Shown: positions 1-7,911 of the stretch, piece by piece | How positions within the stretch are numbered: the first letter of the stretch is position 1 | How the letters are laid out: each line of letters opens with the position of its first letter | NCBI GenBank assembly: GCA_913056225.1 | Contig: CAJXMQ010000007.1 | Span: 1 to 24,247, forward strand | Direction: 5' to 3' | DNA: 24,247 nt | Source: an uncultured Micrococcales bacterium | GTDB taxonomy: Bacteria; Actinomycetota; Actinomycetes; Actinomycetales; Microbacteriaceae | Program-made: the position numbers and the translations under genes | The notes under the pieces: model-generated | Databases searched by the model: none | Seen by the model: the letters and a program-made list of their open reading frames with translations, nothing else | Told to the model about the DNA's origin: nothing

Positions 1-749
1 TCCCCATCAATATATTTTTCCACCTGCTGATAACCGATTGCTGCCGATGCTGTTGTACTCAGTCTTCCACGAAGCTTCTCTGCTTCCGGAACCAAACCCA
101 TCTCCCACATATTCTCAACTCGTTTGTTGATTCTTTCTCTCAAAATTTCTCTGTCAACTTCAATTCCAAATATTTCGCAATCTCTCCAAAATCCAGGGTC
201 TTTTTTAAACTCATCCAATCCCCTACCTCTGAGTTGATAAAGCTCCAATGCGCGAATGATGCGCCTAGTATCACCGAGCTCAATCCGTTCGGCTGACTCT
301 GGGTCGACCTCTTGGAGTCTTGCAAGCATCGCCTCTGCGCCAGTTTCAGAAAGCTCCGCCTCTAGTTGCTCCCTCACCTGCTGATCCGTTGGGGCGAACT
401 CCATTTTGTAAACGACAGCCTGTAGATAAAGCATCGAACCTCCAACCAAAATTGGAAGTGACCCTCTGTCAATAATCTCTGTGATTACATCACGCGCCCG
501 CTGTTGATATTGAACGACGGTCATTTCTTGCTCTGGCTCACTCACATCAAACATATGGTGAGGGATTTGTTCTCTTTGTTCTAGCGGAAGTTTGGCGGTG
601 GCAATATCCATTTCCGAATAAAGTTGCATCGAATCAGCATTCACGATTTCTGGAGAGTATCCAAGCTTCGATAGTTGCTTTGCCAGTTCTATTGATATCG
701 CTGTTTTGCCGCTGGCGGTCGGGCCCAGCAGTACTAGGTAATCAGCCAC
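1..749 (-). CDS. miaA: tRNA dimethylallyltransferase MiaA (3' end cut by window edge)
   Basis: MiaA transfers a dimethylallyl group to N6 of A37 in tRNAs reading UNN codons; MiaB acts on its product. I translated this frame by hand: it opens with GTG at 749 and reads V/M-A-D-Y-L-V-L-L-G-P-T-A-S-G-K-T, the family P-loop. It continues with the D-S-M-Q-L-Y substrate motif, the P-H-H-M-F-D-V motif, P-I-L-V-G-G-S-M-L-Y and A-A-I-G-Y-Q near the window edge. About 249 codons are present and the C-terminus lies beyond base 1. The start overlaps the miaB stop by 8 bp, so the two are probably translationally coupled, and no Shine-Dalgarno sequence is visible. The identity is secure; only the far end is unseen. 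Confidence 0.95.
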   Translation of the reverse strand, partial: MADYLVLLGPTASGKTAISIELAKQLSKLGYSPEIVNADSMQLYSEMDIATAKLPLEQREQIPHHMFDVSEPEQEMTVVQYQQRARDVITEIIDRGSLPILVGGSMLYLQAVVYKMEFAPTDQQVREQLEAELSETGAEAMLARLQEVDPESAERIELGDTRRIIRALELYQLRGRGLDEFKKDPGFWRDCEIFGIEVDREILRERINKRVENMWEMGLVPEAEKLRGRLSTTASAAIGYQQVEKYIDG

Positions 750-2199
750 GGATCGGCAGGCTTGGCATCCCCAGCGAGACCGATCCTGGAATACCAGTTG
801 AACAGGTTTCTAGCTGACTGCGGTCCCAAGCATCACCAGCAGTGGTTCTTCTAACTGAGTAGGACTGCGAATCAGAGATTAGAAAATGAGGACCATTATC
901 TGTGACCTCCACCGTTACCACATCACCCGGTCTTGGGATTTCTCCGTTTTCGGGTACCGTGAAGTGAACCAGCCTGTTGTCCTTGGCCCTTCCGCTCAGG
1001 CGCATGGTTGCACTGTCCTTACGACCCTCGCCATTGGCAACCAAAACCTCAACGGTTTTGCCTATCTGTAAGCGGTTTTCTTCCTCAGAGATTGTATTTA
1101 CAAGCTTCAGCAGCCGCTCATATCGCTCCTGCACAACCTCCTTAGGGAGTTGGTCCGGCATTTCTGCTGCAGGAGTTCCAGGACGCTTTGAATACTGGAA
1201 GGTGTATGCGCTTGCAAACCTGGCCTGTCTAACAACTTCCATGGTTTGTTCAAAATCCTCTTCGGTCTCGCCGGGGAAACCGACAATGATGTCGGTGGTT
1301 ATAGCCGCATCAGGCATGGCCTCACGAACTCTTTCTAAAATGCCAAGGTATTTTTTACTCCGGTAACTGCGCCGCATATCTTTCAGCACCTTGTCGCTTC
1401 CGCTTTGCAGCGGCATGTGTAGCTGAGGCATGACATTCTCAGTCTCTGCCATGGCCCAAATCACATCATCCGTGAAGGCTGCTGGGTGAGGAGAGGTGAA
1501 CCTCACACGCTCCAAGCCCTGAATCTCGCCTGCAGCACGAAGCAATTTGCCAAAAGCTTGCTTATCGCCAAACTCAACACCGTAGGTATTCACATTTTGA
1601 CCCAGCAGTGTTACCTCTATCGCACCGTCATCAACCAAAGCTTGCAGTTCGTTCAGGACTTCCCCAGGCCTACGGTCTTTTTCCTTTCCGCGCAATGACG
1701 GAACGATGCAAAAAGTGCAGGTGTTGTTACAGCCCACTGAAATCGAAACCCAGCCGGAGTAGGTGTTGTCGCGCTTTGTCGGCAAGGTTGAAGGAAATAC
1801 CTCCAAAGCCTCTAAAAGCTCCACTTCCGCTTCTTGGTTGTGTCGAGCGCGATTCAACAGCGTGGGAAGCGAGCCCATGTTGTGGGTTCCGAAAACTACA
1901 TCGACCCAGGGTGCTTTTTCAACAATCTTGTGTTGGTCTTTTTGAGCCAAACAACCACCAACCGCAATCTGCATGTTTGGGTTGTCTTTTTTCTTGGGGG
2001 CAAGCTGACCCAGTACACCGTAGAGACGGTTGTCTGCATTTTCCCTAACCGCACAGGTGTTGAAAACGACAATATCTGCATCTTCATCCTGGGCTGCCTC
2101 AACGTAGCCAGCATCAGCTAGCAATCCTGAAATTCGCTCGGAATCGTGGACATTCATCTGGCACCCGTAGGTGCGAACTTGATAGCTAAGAGTGGGCAT
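742..2199 (-). CDS. miaB: tRNA-2-methylthio-N6-dimethylallyladenosine synthase MiaB
   Basis: MiaB is a radical-SAM methylthiotransferase that converts i6A37 to ms2i6A37 in tRNA. The 485-residue length is normal. The N-terminal UPF0004 domain carries the auxiliary cluster cysteines C13 (YGCQMN), C49 (FNTCAV) and C83 (GGCLA). The radical-SAM cluster is C157-x3-C161-x2-C164 (CNNTCTFC). A C-terminal TRAM domain spans roughly residues 375-450 and is followed by a short Ser/Gly-rich tail. The ATG at 2199 lies inside the end of recX (14-bp overlap) without a clear ribosome site, so translation is probably coupled. It lies directly upstream of miaA, the enzyme that makes its substrate, at the end of the recA cluster. 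Confidence 0.97.
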   Translation of the reverse strand: MPTLSYQVRTYGCQMNVHDSERISGLLADAGYVEAAQDEDADIVVFNTCAVRENADNRLYGVLGQLAPKKKDNPNMQIAVGGCLAQKDQHKIVEKAPWVDVVFGTHNMGSLPTLLNRARHNQEAEVELLEALEVFPSTLPTKRDNTYSGWVSISVGCNNTCTFCIVPSLRGKEKDRRPGEVLNELQALVDDGAIEVTLLGQNVNTYGVEFGDKQAFGKLLRAAGEIQGLERVRFTSPHPAAFTDDVIWAMAETENVMPQLHMPLQSGSDKVLKDMRRSYRSKKYLGILERVREAMPDAAITTDIIVGFPGETEEDFEQTMEVVRQARFASAYTFQYSKRPGTPAAEMPDQLPKEVVQERYERLLKLVNTISEEENRLQIGKTVEVLVANGEGRKDSATMRLSGRAKDNRLVHFTVPENGEIPRPGDVVTVEVTDNGPHFLISDSQSYSVRRTTAGDAWDRSQLETCSTGIPGSVSLGMPSLPIRG

Positions 2200-2698
2200 C
2201 GTTTGGCAATTTTAGGCCATCGATGGCAAAGCCGACAGCCCTGGAGCAAATTCCTGCACTAAATCCTCTGCGTTGGAGGTAACCCATTAGCCTCCTGCGG
2301 ACGACTTCATCCTCTAAGTTTTTGAGGCTCCGAATTCTTTTTTCCGCAGCACGGTTTGCCAGATCCTGTTCCGAGTCATCAAGCTCTGCAGTTGCCGACG
2401 CAATCAAATCGTCATCAACACCCTTTTTCTGAAGCTCATAACTGATTACTCGCTTTGATTTGTATTGAGACCTTCGATAGCTAACCAATGACTGTGCGGT
2501 AGCCCAATCATCAATCAGTCCAACCTCGATAAATCTCTCAATCGCCTCATCAGCAATCTCCTGAGGGATTTCTCTTTTCTCTAATATCTGCGAAAGCTCT
2601 TGAGCAGTCTTCGGCGATTTCGAGAGCTGAAAAAGTAGAACGTTTCTTGCCCTCTGCTCGAGCTTGGCTTGACTACTAGCTGGCTTTTGACTCTTCAT
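2186..2698 (-). CDS. recX: RecA regulatory protein RecX
   Basis: RecX binds RecA filaments and limits recombinase and coprotease activity. The 170-residue product has the repeated three-helix RecX architecture: an ALxxL-like helix in RARNVLLFQLSKSPKTAQEL, then DDWATAQSLVSYRRSQYKSKRVISYELQKKGVDDDLI, and a C-terminal RRRLMGYLQRRGF motif. Its ATG lies 23 bp inside the 3' end of recA, the usual recA-recX arrangement, so it is almost certainly cotranscribed with recA and induced with it. A weak G-rich stretch precedes the start. It overlaps miaB by 14 bp at its 3' end. Confidence 0.93.
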   Translation of the reverse strand: MKSQKPASSQAKLEQRARNVLLFQLSKSPKTAQELSQILEKREIPQEIADEAIERFIEVGLIDDWATAQSLVSYRRSQYKSKRVISYELQKKGVDDDLIASATAELDDSEQDLANRAAEKRIRSLKNLEDEVVRRRLMGYLQRRGFSAGICSRAVGFAIDGLKLPNDAHS

Positions 2699-3725
2699 CC
2701 CCGGCTTCCAAATCAGCCACTGGCGTTGGGGCGCCGATTCCTAGGGCGACACGAATCTTCTGCTCTATTTCATCGCTAACAGCGGGGTTTTCCATGAGGT
2801 ATCTTCTTGAGTTTTCTTTACCCTGCCCCAGCTGATCGCCTTCATAGGTGTACCAGGCACCACTTTTCTTCACGATTTCATTCTCGACCGCGATATCAAT
2901 TAGGGATCCTTCTCGGGAAATGCCCTCACCAAACATGATGTCAAACTCAGCTTGGCGGAAAGGTGCGGCTAGCTTATTTTTGACAACTTTTACCCGAACT
3001 CTGTTTCCGACTGAGTTCTGGGCGTCTTTGAGTGTTTCGATTCGGCGAATGTCAAGCCTCACGCTGGCGTAAAACTTCAATGCCTTTCCACCACTTGTAA
3101 TCTCCGGGGAGCCAAAGAAAACTCCCACCTTTTCTCTCAGCTGGTTGATGAAGATGGCGGTGGTCTTGGTGTTGTGAACTGCACCGGTTAGTTTTCTGAG
3201 AGCCTGAGACATAAGCCTTGCTTGTAGGCCGACGTGGCTATCTCCCATCTCGCCTTCAATTTCGGCACGCGGTGTCAAGGCTGCTACAGAGTCAATCACC
3301 ACAACATCCACTGAACCTGAACGGATTAGCATGTCAGCTATCTCCAGTGCCTGCTCGCCCGTGTCCGGTTGACTCACTAGCAAGTCATCAATATTCACAC
3401 CGAGTGCCTGGGCGTAATTTGGGTCCAACGCGTGCTCAGCGTCAATGAAGGCGGCAACGCCACCATTACGTTGTGCACTTGCAATGGCATGCAGAGCAAT
3501 AGTGGTTTTACCACTGGACTCTGGGCCGTAAACCTCAACTATTCGACCTCTAGGCAACCCACCTATGCCGAGTGCGGCGTCAAGTGCGATGGAGCCAGTA
3601 GAGATTGATTCGATAGGAGCTCTCTCCTCTGAACCCAATCGCATGATGGCACCTTTGCCAAACTGTCGATCTATTTGCGATAGCGCGGCGTCTAGCGCTT
3701 TGTCCCTGTCGGCTGCTGATGGCAT
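2676..3725 (-). CDS. recA: recombinase RecA
   Basis: RecA forms ATP-dependent filaments on single-stranded DNA, drives strand exchange and triggers LexA self-cleavage. From the chosen start the protein has 349 residues, a normal length with no intein. Visible landmarks are Walker A GPESSGKT (about residues 67-74), the Walker B strand VVVIDSVAAL, loop L1 around EGEMGDSHVGLQARLMSQALRKL, INQLREKVGVFFG, and TSGGKALKFYASVRLDIRR. An in-frame GTG at 3752 would add nine residues, but ATG 3725 has the good ribosome site GGAAAGGG six bases upstream and gives the family-typical N-terminus (MPSAADRDKALDAAL), so it is preferred. A LexA-type box and an inverted repeat lie upstream. recX, miaB and miaA follow with overlaps. 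Confidence 0.97.
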   Translation of the reverse strand: MPSAADRDKALDAALSQIDRQFGKGAIMRLGSEERAPIESISTGSIALDAALGIGGLPRGRIVEVYGPESSGKTTIALHAIASAQRNGGVAAFIDAEHALDPNYAQALGVNIDDLLVSQPDTGEQALEIADMLIRSGSVDVVVIDSVAALTPRAEIEGEMGDSHVGLQARLMSQALRKLTGAVHNTKTTAIFINQLREKVGVFFGSPEITSGGKALKFYASVRLDIRRIETLKDAQNSVGNRVRVKVVKNKLAAPFRQAEFDIMFGEGISREGSLIDIAVENEIVKKSGAWYTYEGDQLGQGKENSRRYLMENPAVSDEIEQKIRVALGIGAPTPVADLEAGDEESKAS

Positions 3726-3731
3726 TTGTTG

Positions 3732-3739
3732 CCCTTTCC
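3732..3739 (-). promoter_or_regulatory. recA ribosome binding site
   Basis: GGAAAGGG on the minus strand ends six bases before ATG 3725. It decides the recA start against the in-frame GTG at 3752, which has no comparable site. Confidence 0.75.
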
Positions 3740-3756
3740 AATTCTTTGTCACGACT

Positions 3757-3810
3757 CTAATTTTCCAAACCGCAATGGTTTTGTAGGCAATGCCGATTGT
3801 GGAAAATTAG
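3757..3810 (-). promoter_or_regulatory. inverted repeat / possible structured recA leader
   Basis: CTAATTTTCCA (3810-3800 on the minus strand) and TGGAAAATTAG (3767-3757) are perfect 11-bp inverted copies separated by 32 nt. The enclosed stretch can itself form a small AAACC/GGTTT hairpin (5-nt loop, competing for one base of the outer stem) and a GGC/GCC mini-hairpin, giving a branched shape in RNA. The element lies between the presumed recA promoter and the ribosome site at 3739-3732. The repeat is seen directly. Whether it acts as RNA structure or as a protein site is unknown. Confidence 0.5.
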
Positions 3811-3830
3811 TGCTTTTTAGTTATGTGAAT

Positions 3831-3836
3831 AAACTA
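3831..3836 (-). promoter_or_regulatory. candidate -10 element of recA promoter
   Basis: TAGTTT on the minus strand fits the actinobacterial TANNNT -10 pattern. It lies seven bases downstream of the LexA-like box, so a repressor there would cover the spacer and -35 zone. It would place the transcript start near 3824 and leave a leader of about 100 nt. No canonical -35 is evident. Confidence 0.4.
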
Positions 3837-3842
3837 AGTGCT

Positions 3843-3862
3843 ATTCGAACATAATTTCGAAT
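3843..3862. promoter_or_regulatory. LexA-binding SOS box upstream of recA
   Basis: The palindrome ATTCGAAC-ATAA-TTTCGAAT has 8-bp arms differing at one position. Its core, CGAAC-N4-TTTCG, matches the Gram-positive/actinobacterial LexA operator CGAAC-N4-GTTCG at nine of ten fixed bases. It sits 118 bp upstream of the recA ATG, just past the DUF3046 stop codon and next to a candidate -10. LexA repression of recA is the expected function. No binding data are available here. Confidence 0.75.
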
Positions 3863-3864
3863 AT

Positions 3865-4098
3865 TCAAAGCGTGTCGCGCTTGTTTTTGAGTACCGGCTT
3901 TCCGGCCCAGCGAGATTTAGGTATCTCTTGAGCTCTACAAATAGCGAGCCAAATGTCCTTTGGGCTATCGCCATCAACCAATGCCTGGTTCGGAGTTTTG
4001 TCTTGCAGCTCCTGCAGATATAGGTCTCTGAGGATAATTTCTGAATAGCCTTGCCCGAATTCATCAATCATAAGATTGTGAAATTCAGATAAGCGCAC
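3865..4098 (-). CDS. DUF3046 domain protein
   Basis: This is a 77-residue member of DUF3046, a small actinobacterial family usually encoded beside recA. The match rests on MRLSEFHNLMIDEFGQGYSE and the later DIWLAICRAQEIPKSRW segment, which resemble the family pattern (MRLSEFW...DEFG...VWLALC...VP..R). Function is unknown. The start is GTG at 4098 without a recognisable ribosome site, 10 bp after the ClgR-like regulator gene, so it probably shares that transcript. The C-terminal extension (KPVLKNKRDTL) is basic. Its stop lies two bases from the recA SOS box, which packs the regulatory region into about 120 bp. Confidence 0.85.
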   Translation of the reverse strand: MRLSEFHNLMIDEFGQGYSEIILRDLYLQELQDKTPNQALVDGDSPKDIWLAICRAQEIPKSRWAGKPVLKNKRDTL

Positions 4099-4108
4099 GG
4101 TTTAGGTG

Positions 4109-4453
4109 TTAGGAATTTTCAGAAACAAGTCCGGCTTCAGATACGAACTCATCTGGGACTGTATCTGGAATGTAAACACCTTCAACTGCAGCGACTCGGT
4201 CGCTGACCTGGCGAATAATCAAAGACAGAGGTACTTCAAGTGATTCTGCTACCGACTGCAAGATCTCGCTGGAGACCTCTTTTTGGCCTCGCTCAACTTC
4301 ACTCAGGTACCCCAAAGCAACACTGGCCTTACCAGCAACCTGCCTGAGGGTCATTCCCTTGTGTAGGCGGTGAGTTCTTAGAACTTCACCAATTTGTTGA
4401 CGTAATAGCAATTCAACCTCCTGTTTATCAACCCTAGTTGAGCCCTGGGTCAT
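4109..4453 (-). CDS. clgR: XRE-family transcriptional regulator, ClgR-like
   Basis: The 114-residue protein has an N-terminal helix-turn-helix: RQQIGEVLRTHRLHKGMTLRQVAGKASVALGYLSEVERGQKEVSSEILQSVAESLEVPL, residues about 18-77. The recognition stretch VALGYLSEVERGQKE is characteristic of ClgR, the actinobacterial activator of clp protease and related stress genes. The C-terminal tail (SDRVAAVEGVYIPDTVPDEF) is acidic, and in ClgR the tail controls proteolytic turnover. The terminal residues here are ENS, not the Ala-Ala-type degron seen in some ClgR proteins. The ATG is at 4453 with a weak GGAAA upstream. Position between cinA and recA matches clgR in other actinobacteria. The family call is strong; the exact regulon is inferred. 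Confidence 0.85.
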   Translation of the reverse strand: MTQGSTRVDKQEVELLLRQQIGEVLRTHRLHKGMTLRQVAGKASVALGYLSEVERGQKEVSSEILQSVAESLEVPLSLIIRQVSDRVAAVEGVYIPDTVPDEFVSEAGLVSENS

Positions 4454-4500
4454 TTTCCATCGCCGTTGCTCAAAAGTTGCTGACAGTTAGGTCAACTAAG

Positions 4501-4986
4501 TTACTGGCCCAGTTGTTCCCAGAGAGCCTCAATTGCTTTCTCACAGGCCTGCTCTCTAATTTGTTGCCTATCCCCCTTGAATTGATAGGAGTACACGCTT
4601 TCACCTGCAAACAGGGATATTCCTATAAAACAACTTCCCACTTCGTTATCGCCCACAGGGTCGGGGCCAGCAACACCGGTGGTTGAGATGCCAATGATTT
4701 TTTCAGCGGGCATGTTCATAACATTTGCAATTCTGGATCTAATGCCGCCAGCCATTTGTGAACTAACCTCAGCGTCAACGGCGGTTTGAGCCTGGATCAA
4801 AGACGGCGAAACTGTTGCAAAATACGACTTAAGCTCATCCTGATAAGCCACAACGCCTCCCAAAAAGACATCGCTGGCCCCAGGTATTGACACAAATTTA
4901 TCTGCCAACAATCCGCCGGTGAGGCTTTCAATAACGGTGATTTTCAAACCACGCTCTCGGCAAAGCCCAATCAGCTCATCGACCAA
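4501..4986 (-). CDS. cinA: nicotinamide-nucleotide amidohydrolase (CinA C-terminal family, PncC)
   Basis: This 161-residue protein consists only of the CinA C-terminal domain, which in other bacteria deamidates nicotinamide mononucleotide for NAD recycling. It shows the catalytic motif E20-S21-L-T-G-G, GGVVAYQDELK, and the STTGVAGPDP glycine loop. The N-terminal COG1058 domain of long CinA proteins is absent, as in PncC. The start is TTG at 4986. It is supported by an AGGAAA ribosome site at 4996-4991 and by an upstream in-frame stop that excludes earlier starts. It overlaps the pgsA stop by 11 bp. The conserved actinobacterial neighbourhood pgsA-cinA-clgR-recA supports the call. Confidence 0.92.
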   Translation of the reverse strand: MVDELIGLCRERGLKITVIESLTGGLLADKFVSIPGASDVFLGGVVAYQDELKSYFATVSPSLIQAQTAVDAEVSSQMAGGIRSRIANVMNMPAEKIIGISTTGVAGPDPVGDNEVGSCFIGISLFAGESVYSYQFKGDRQQIREQACEKAIEALWEQLGQ

Positions 4987-5545
4987 TTTGTTTCCTGAAA
5001 AAATCTAGACCCGTCCAAACGGTGACTGCGACTGCAAACCAGATTGCGCCTAGTTCTAAATACTCAATCCAGCTGCCCAAAAATTCCAACGGAGCTATCA
5101 CGAGGGGAATTGCAATCGACTGGATAACGGTTTTGAACTTTCCACCTCCACTGGCTGCAATTACCCTACGTCTTGCCACCGCAAGCCTGTAAAGCGTTAC
5201 AGCTAACTCTCTTGAGAGGATTATCACCGTAGGGGCCCAACCAATAAAACCAAGAGCACTCAAAGTAATCAGCGAAGCACCCAGTAAAGCCTTGTCGGCT
5301 ATTGGATCGAGAAGTTGACCCGTTTTGGAAATTAGGTTTTTTCTTCTGGCGATGGCTCCGTCTAGGCCGTCAGTGGCAGCACTAATGGTGAAAAATAGGA
5401 CCGCAAGCCATAACTCCCATGCACTCTCTGCCTCAATGAGCAAAAACACAACAAGCGGAATTAACAAAATACGCAATACGGTGATTGCGTTGGGTATCTG
5501 CCTAATCGCCCTCTTGCTCAATCGAATCTTCCTCAGTCTCTCCAC
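4976..5545 (-). CDS. pgsA: CDP-alcohol phosphatidyltransferase, PgsA-type phosphatidylglycerophosphate synthase
   Basis: This is a membrane enzyme that transfers a phosphatidyl group from CDP-diacylglycerol, probably to glycerol-3-phosphate, in anionic phospholipid synthesis. The family motif D-x2-DG-x2-AR-x8-G-x3-D-x3-D is complete (D59, D62-G63, A66-R67, G76, D80, D84). Four to five hydrophobic helices are evident. The GTG at 5545 lies 44 bp inside ftsK and has no clear ribosome site. An in-frame TTG at 5521, preceded by AGGAAG at six bases, gives a start nearer the family norm (LSKRAIRQIPNAITVLRIL) and may be the true one. The glycerol-phosphate acceptor is inferred from the ftsK-pgsA-cinA context; inositol-phosphate enzymes share the motif. 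Confidence 0.9.
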   Translation of the reverse strand: MERLRKIRLSKRAIRQIPNAITVLRILLIPLVVFLLIEAESAWELWLAVLFFTISAATDGLDGAIARRKNLISKTGQLLDPIADKALLGASLITLSALGFIGWAPTVIILSRELAVTLYRLAVARRRVIAASGGGKFKTVIQSIAIPLVIAPLEFLGSWIEYLELGAIWFAVAVTVWTGLDFFRKQIGR

Positions 5546-7886
5546 GGAGTCTAGCCAATGCCTGAGGAAGATTATCGGGCTTAACTAAAACCTCACGCGC
5601 TTTTGAGCCCTCGCTTGGACCAACGACTTGATAACTTTCCAATAGGTCAATCAGTCTGCCAGCTTTAGCAAAACCGACGCGTAGCTTTCGTTGCAGCATG
5701 CTGGTGGAGCCAAATTGAGAATTCACAATCAACTCACATGCCTTCAAAACTAGTTCTAAGTCATCGCCAATCTCGCTATCAACCACTGCTGAAGATTGTG
5801 CCTGCAACACATCGGATCGGTAGTTGGGCTCCATCTGAGACTTGACGTGCTCCACCACTTTCTCGACCTCTTGCTCAGAAATCCAAGAGCCTTGAACTCG
5901 GATTGCTCGATTGGAACCCATGGGGTTGAACAAGGCGTCACCCTGACCGACCAATTTCTCAGCACCTGGACCATCCAAAATCACCCTAGAGTCAGTGACA
6001 CTGGAAACCGAAAAAGCCAGCCGGGAAGGTACGTTGGCCTTGATCAAGCCTGTGACTACATCCACCGATGGTCTCTGTGTTGCAAGAATGAGATGAATTC
6101 CGCTGGCTCTAGCTAGCTGAGTGATTCTGACAATCGCATCTTCGACGTCTCTGGGAGAAACAATCATCAAATCCGCCAACTCATCAACAACTACCAGTAG
6201 ATACGGATAGGGCTGCAGTTCACGTTTTGACCCCTCTGGCAGTTTTATTTCATCATTGGCAACCGCCAAGTTGAAATCATCAATGTGTTTGAACCCAAAT
6301 TGTGCGAGGTCGTCGTATCGACTGTCCATTTCTTTGACAACCCATTGCAGGGCCTCTGCCGCTTTCTTGGGGTTGGTAATAATTGGCGTAACTAGGTGGG
6401 GAACCCCCTGATAAACCGATAACTCCACTCGCTTTGGATCCACTAACACCATTCTTACCTGCTGTGGGGTGGACCTCATCAAAACAGAGGTAATCATTGA
6501 GTTGATAAAGCTTGACTTACCCGCCCCAGTGGCTCCTGCGACCAGCAGGTGTGGCATCTTGGAGAGATTAGCCACCACATATCCACCCTCTGAATCTTTA
6601 CCTAGGCCAACAGTCATTGGGTGTTTGGATTGGCTGGCGTTTTTAGAACGCAGAACATCTCCCAAAGTGACGGTTTCACGATCAGAATTTGGAATTTCTA
6701 TACCAATTGCACTCTTGCCGGGAATTGGCGCCAAGATTCTTACTTCGCTCGAAGCAACTGCATAGGAGATGTTATTACTGAGCCTGGTCACTGCCTCAAC
6801 CTTTACCCCAGAGCCAAGCTCAACCTCGTATGTGGTGACCGTTGGACCCCTGGTGAAACCGCTGACTCTGGCTTGAACAGAAAACTCTTTGAAAACGGCA
6901 TTGATCGCATCGGCCGATTTTTGGTTGTGGTCGGTGGAGTTGCCAACCGCTTTTCCTGCCTCAAGCAATTGCATGCTGGGGAGTTGATAGGGGCCAGTTG
7001 GCTGAATTGGTTCAGACAAGAACTCCGGTTCCTGTTCGATGCTCTCCGGGATGCCAATCGGTTCGGTGGGTAGTTCCTCCTCATTAGAAACCGTTTCTGT
7101 TTCAGGCTCTGCTACTTCTTGAATTACTGGTGTTTCAAAAGCCTCTGTTGATTGCTTTTCGGTTTGCCACCAATCCGGCTTTGGCTTGGATTTGCGCTCG
7201 GGGCGACTGCCAAACATAAACTCATACAAATCCCCAAACCTGTTCACAATTTTGTTTGGAGCAGTCTTGGTCATAACCAGAACTGAAACCAGTAGTAACA
7301 GAATCAGAATTGGAACCGCACCATAGACAGTTAGCACCACTACCGCGGGTTCACCAATCAACCAACCGAATAATCCTCCAGCCGAAGCAAAGGCTGAACC
7401 TCCGTCTGCTAAAACATCGGCCGGCTGGGGCCGATTGCCAAAGATGTGAAAAAAGGCCGAAACGGTTGCCAGAAAAAGCCAAAAACCTAGGGCAAATCGA
7501 GATCCGTCTTGAATAGAGGCTGGTGAACGAAATAGATAAATTGAATATGCGAGCAACAGGATTGGAAAAACCCTTGCAACCGCACCAAACAACAGTCCAA
7601 AAGTGAAGTTGTGAACCAACTGCGCCCATTCAACGTTAATCAGAAACCATGCGAATATCGCTCCCGTGACGCTTAGTAGAAACAGGAAAAAGGGAGCTCC
7701 ATCACGACGATCACCATCAGCTAATTTCTCAGTCGAGAAAGCTCTAATCAAAGACCCCATGGCGTGTGCCAAGACCATGTAAAAACTGCCAACAGAGCCC
7801 CAAAAATCTGCACTCGATTTGGTTTTAGTCGGTGCTCTGCGATTTTTGGCGCTGGGCCTCTTCGGCGGCGGTGTCTTGCGTGCCAT
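5502..7886 (-). CDS. ftsK: DNA translocase FtsK/SpoIIIE
   Basis: FtsK is a septum-anchored motor that pumps chromosome termini through the closing division site. The 794-residue protein starts with a basic tail (KTPPPKRPSAKNRR). Four hydrophobic segments follow at about residues 64-84, 95-118, 130-150 and 165-205. Then come an acidic Glu/Pro linker (about 240-300) and the RecA-like motor, with Walker A GATGAGKSS (Lys457) and Walker B VVVDELADLM (Asp568-Glu569). The C-terminal winged-helix gamma domain (about 715-785) includes GSTSMLQRKLRVGFAKAGRLID, the module that reads polar chromosome motifs. The ATG at 7886 lacks a ribosome site but has TAGTTT six bases upstream. A terminator separates it from rnj. 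It heads the ftsK-pgsA-cinA-clgR cluster. Confidence 0.96.
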   Translation of the reverse strand: MARKTPPPKRPSAKNRRAPTKTKSSADFWGSVGSFYMVLAHAMGSLIRAFSTEKLADGDRRDGAPFFLFLLSVTGAIFAWFLINVEWAQLVHNFTFGLLFGAVARVFPILLLAYSIYLFRSPASIQDGSRFALGFWLFLATVSAFFHIFGNRPQPADVLADGGSAFASAGGLFGWLIGEPAVVVLTVYGAVPILILLLLVSVLVMTKTAPNKIVNRFGDLYEFMFGSRPERKSKPKPDWWQTEKQSTEAFETPVIQEVAEPETETVSNEEELPTEPIGIPESIEQEPEFLSEPIQPTGPYQLPSMQLLEAGKAVGNSTDHNQKSADAINAVFKEFSVQARVSGFTRGPTVTTYEVELGSGVKVEAVTRLSNNISYAVASSEVRILAPIPGKSAIGIEIPNSDRETVTLGDVLRSKNASQSKHPMTVGLGKDSEGGYVVANLSKMPHLLVAGATGAGKSSFINSMITSVLMRSTPQQVRMVLVDPKRVELSVYQGVPHLVTPIITNPKKAAEALQWVVKEMDSRYDDLAQFGFKHIDDFNLAVANDEIKLPEGSKRELQPYPYLLVVVDELADLMIVSPRDVEDAIVRITQLARASGIHLILATQRPSVDVVTGLIKANVPSRLAFSVSSVTDSRVILDGPGAEKLVGQGDALFNPMGSNRAIRVQGSWISEQEVEKVVEHVKSQMEPNYRSDVLQAQSSAVVDSEIGDDLELVLKACELIVNSQFGSTSMLQRKLRVGFAKAGRLIDLLESYQVVGPSEGSKAREVLVKPDNLPQALARLRGETEEDSIEQEGD

Positions 7887-7892
7887 GGCACA

Positions 7893-7898
7893 AAACTA
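7893..7898 (-). promoter_or_regulatory. candidate -10 of a leaderless ftsK promoter
   Basis: TAGTTT on the minus strand ends six bases before the ftsK ATG, and no Shine-Dalgarno sequence lies between. It follows a terminator, so ftsK needs its own promoter here. The spacing would place transcription start at or next to the A of ATG. No good -35 is visible. Confidence 0.45.
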
Positions 7899-7911
7899 GC
7901 AAGCTGAGAGC

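Noticed and set aside
140..325. 61-codon minus-strand frame at the left edge
   Set aside because: Lies in another frame inside miaA, whose own frame reads through the whole region.
977..2048. Several plus-strand open frames opposite miaB
   Set aside because: Overlapping frames with no recognisable domain, lying entirely antisense to a secure gene.
3726..3752. Upstream GTG start adding nine residues to RecA
   Set aside because: No ribosome site precedes it, whereas ATG 3725 has GGAAAGGG at ideal spacing and gives the family-typical N-terminus.
6621..7073. 150-codon plus-strand open frame opposite ftsK
   Set aside because: Antisense to conserved FtsK sequence, with no ribosome site or family resemblance.
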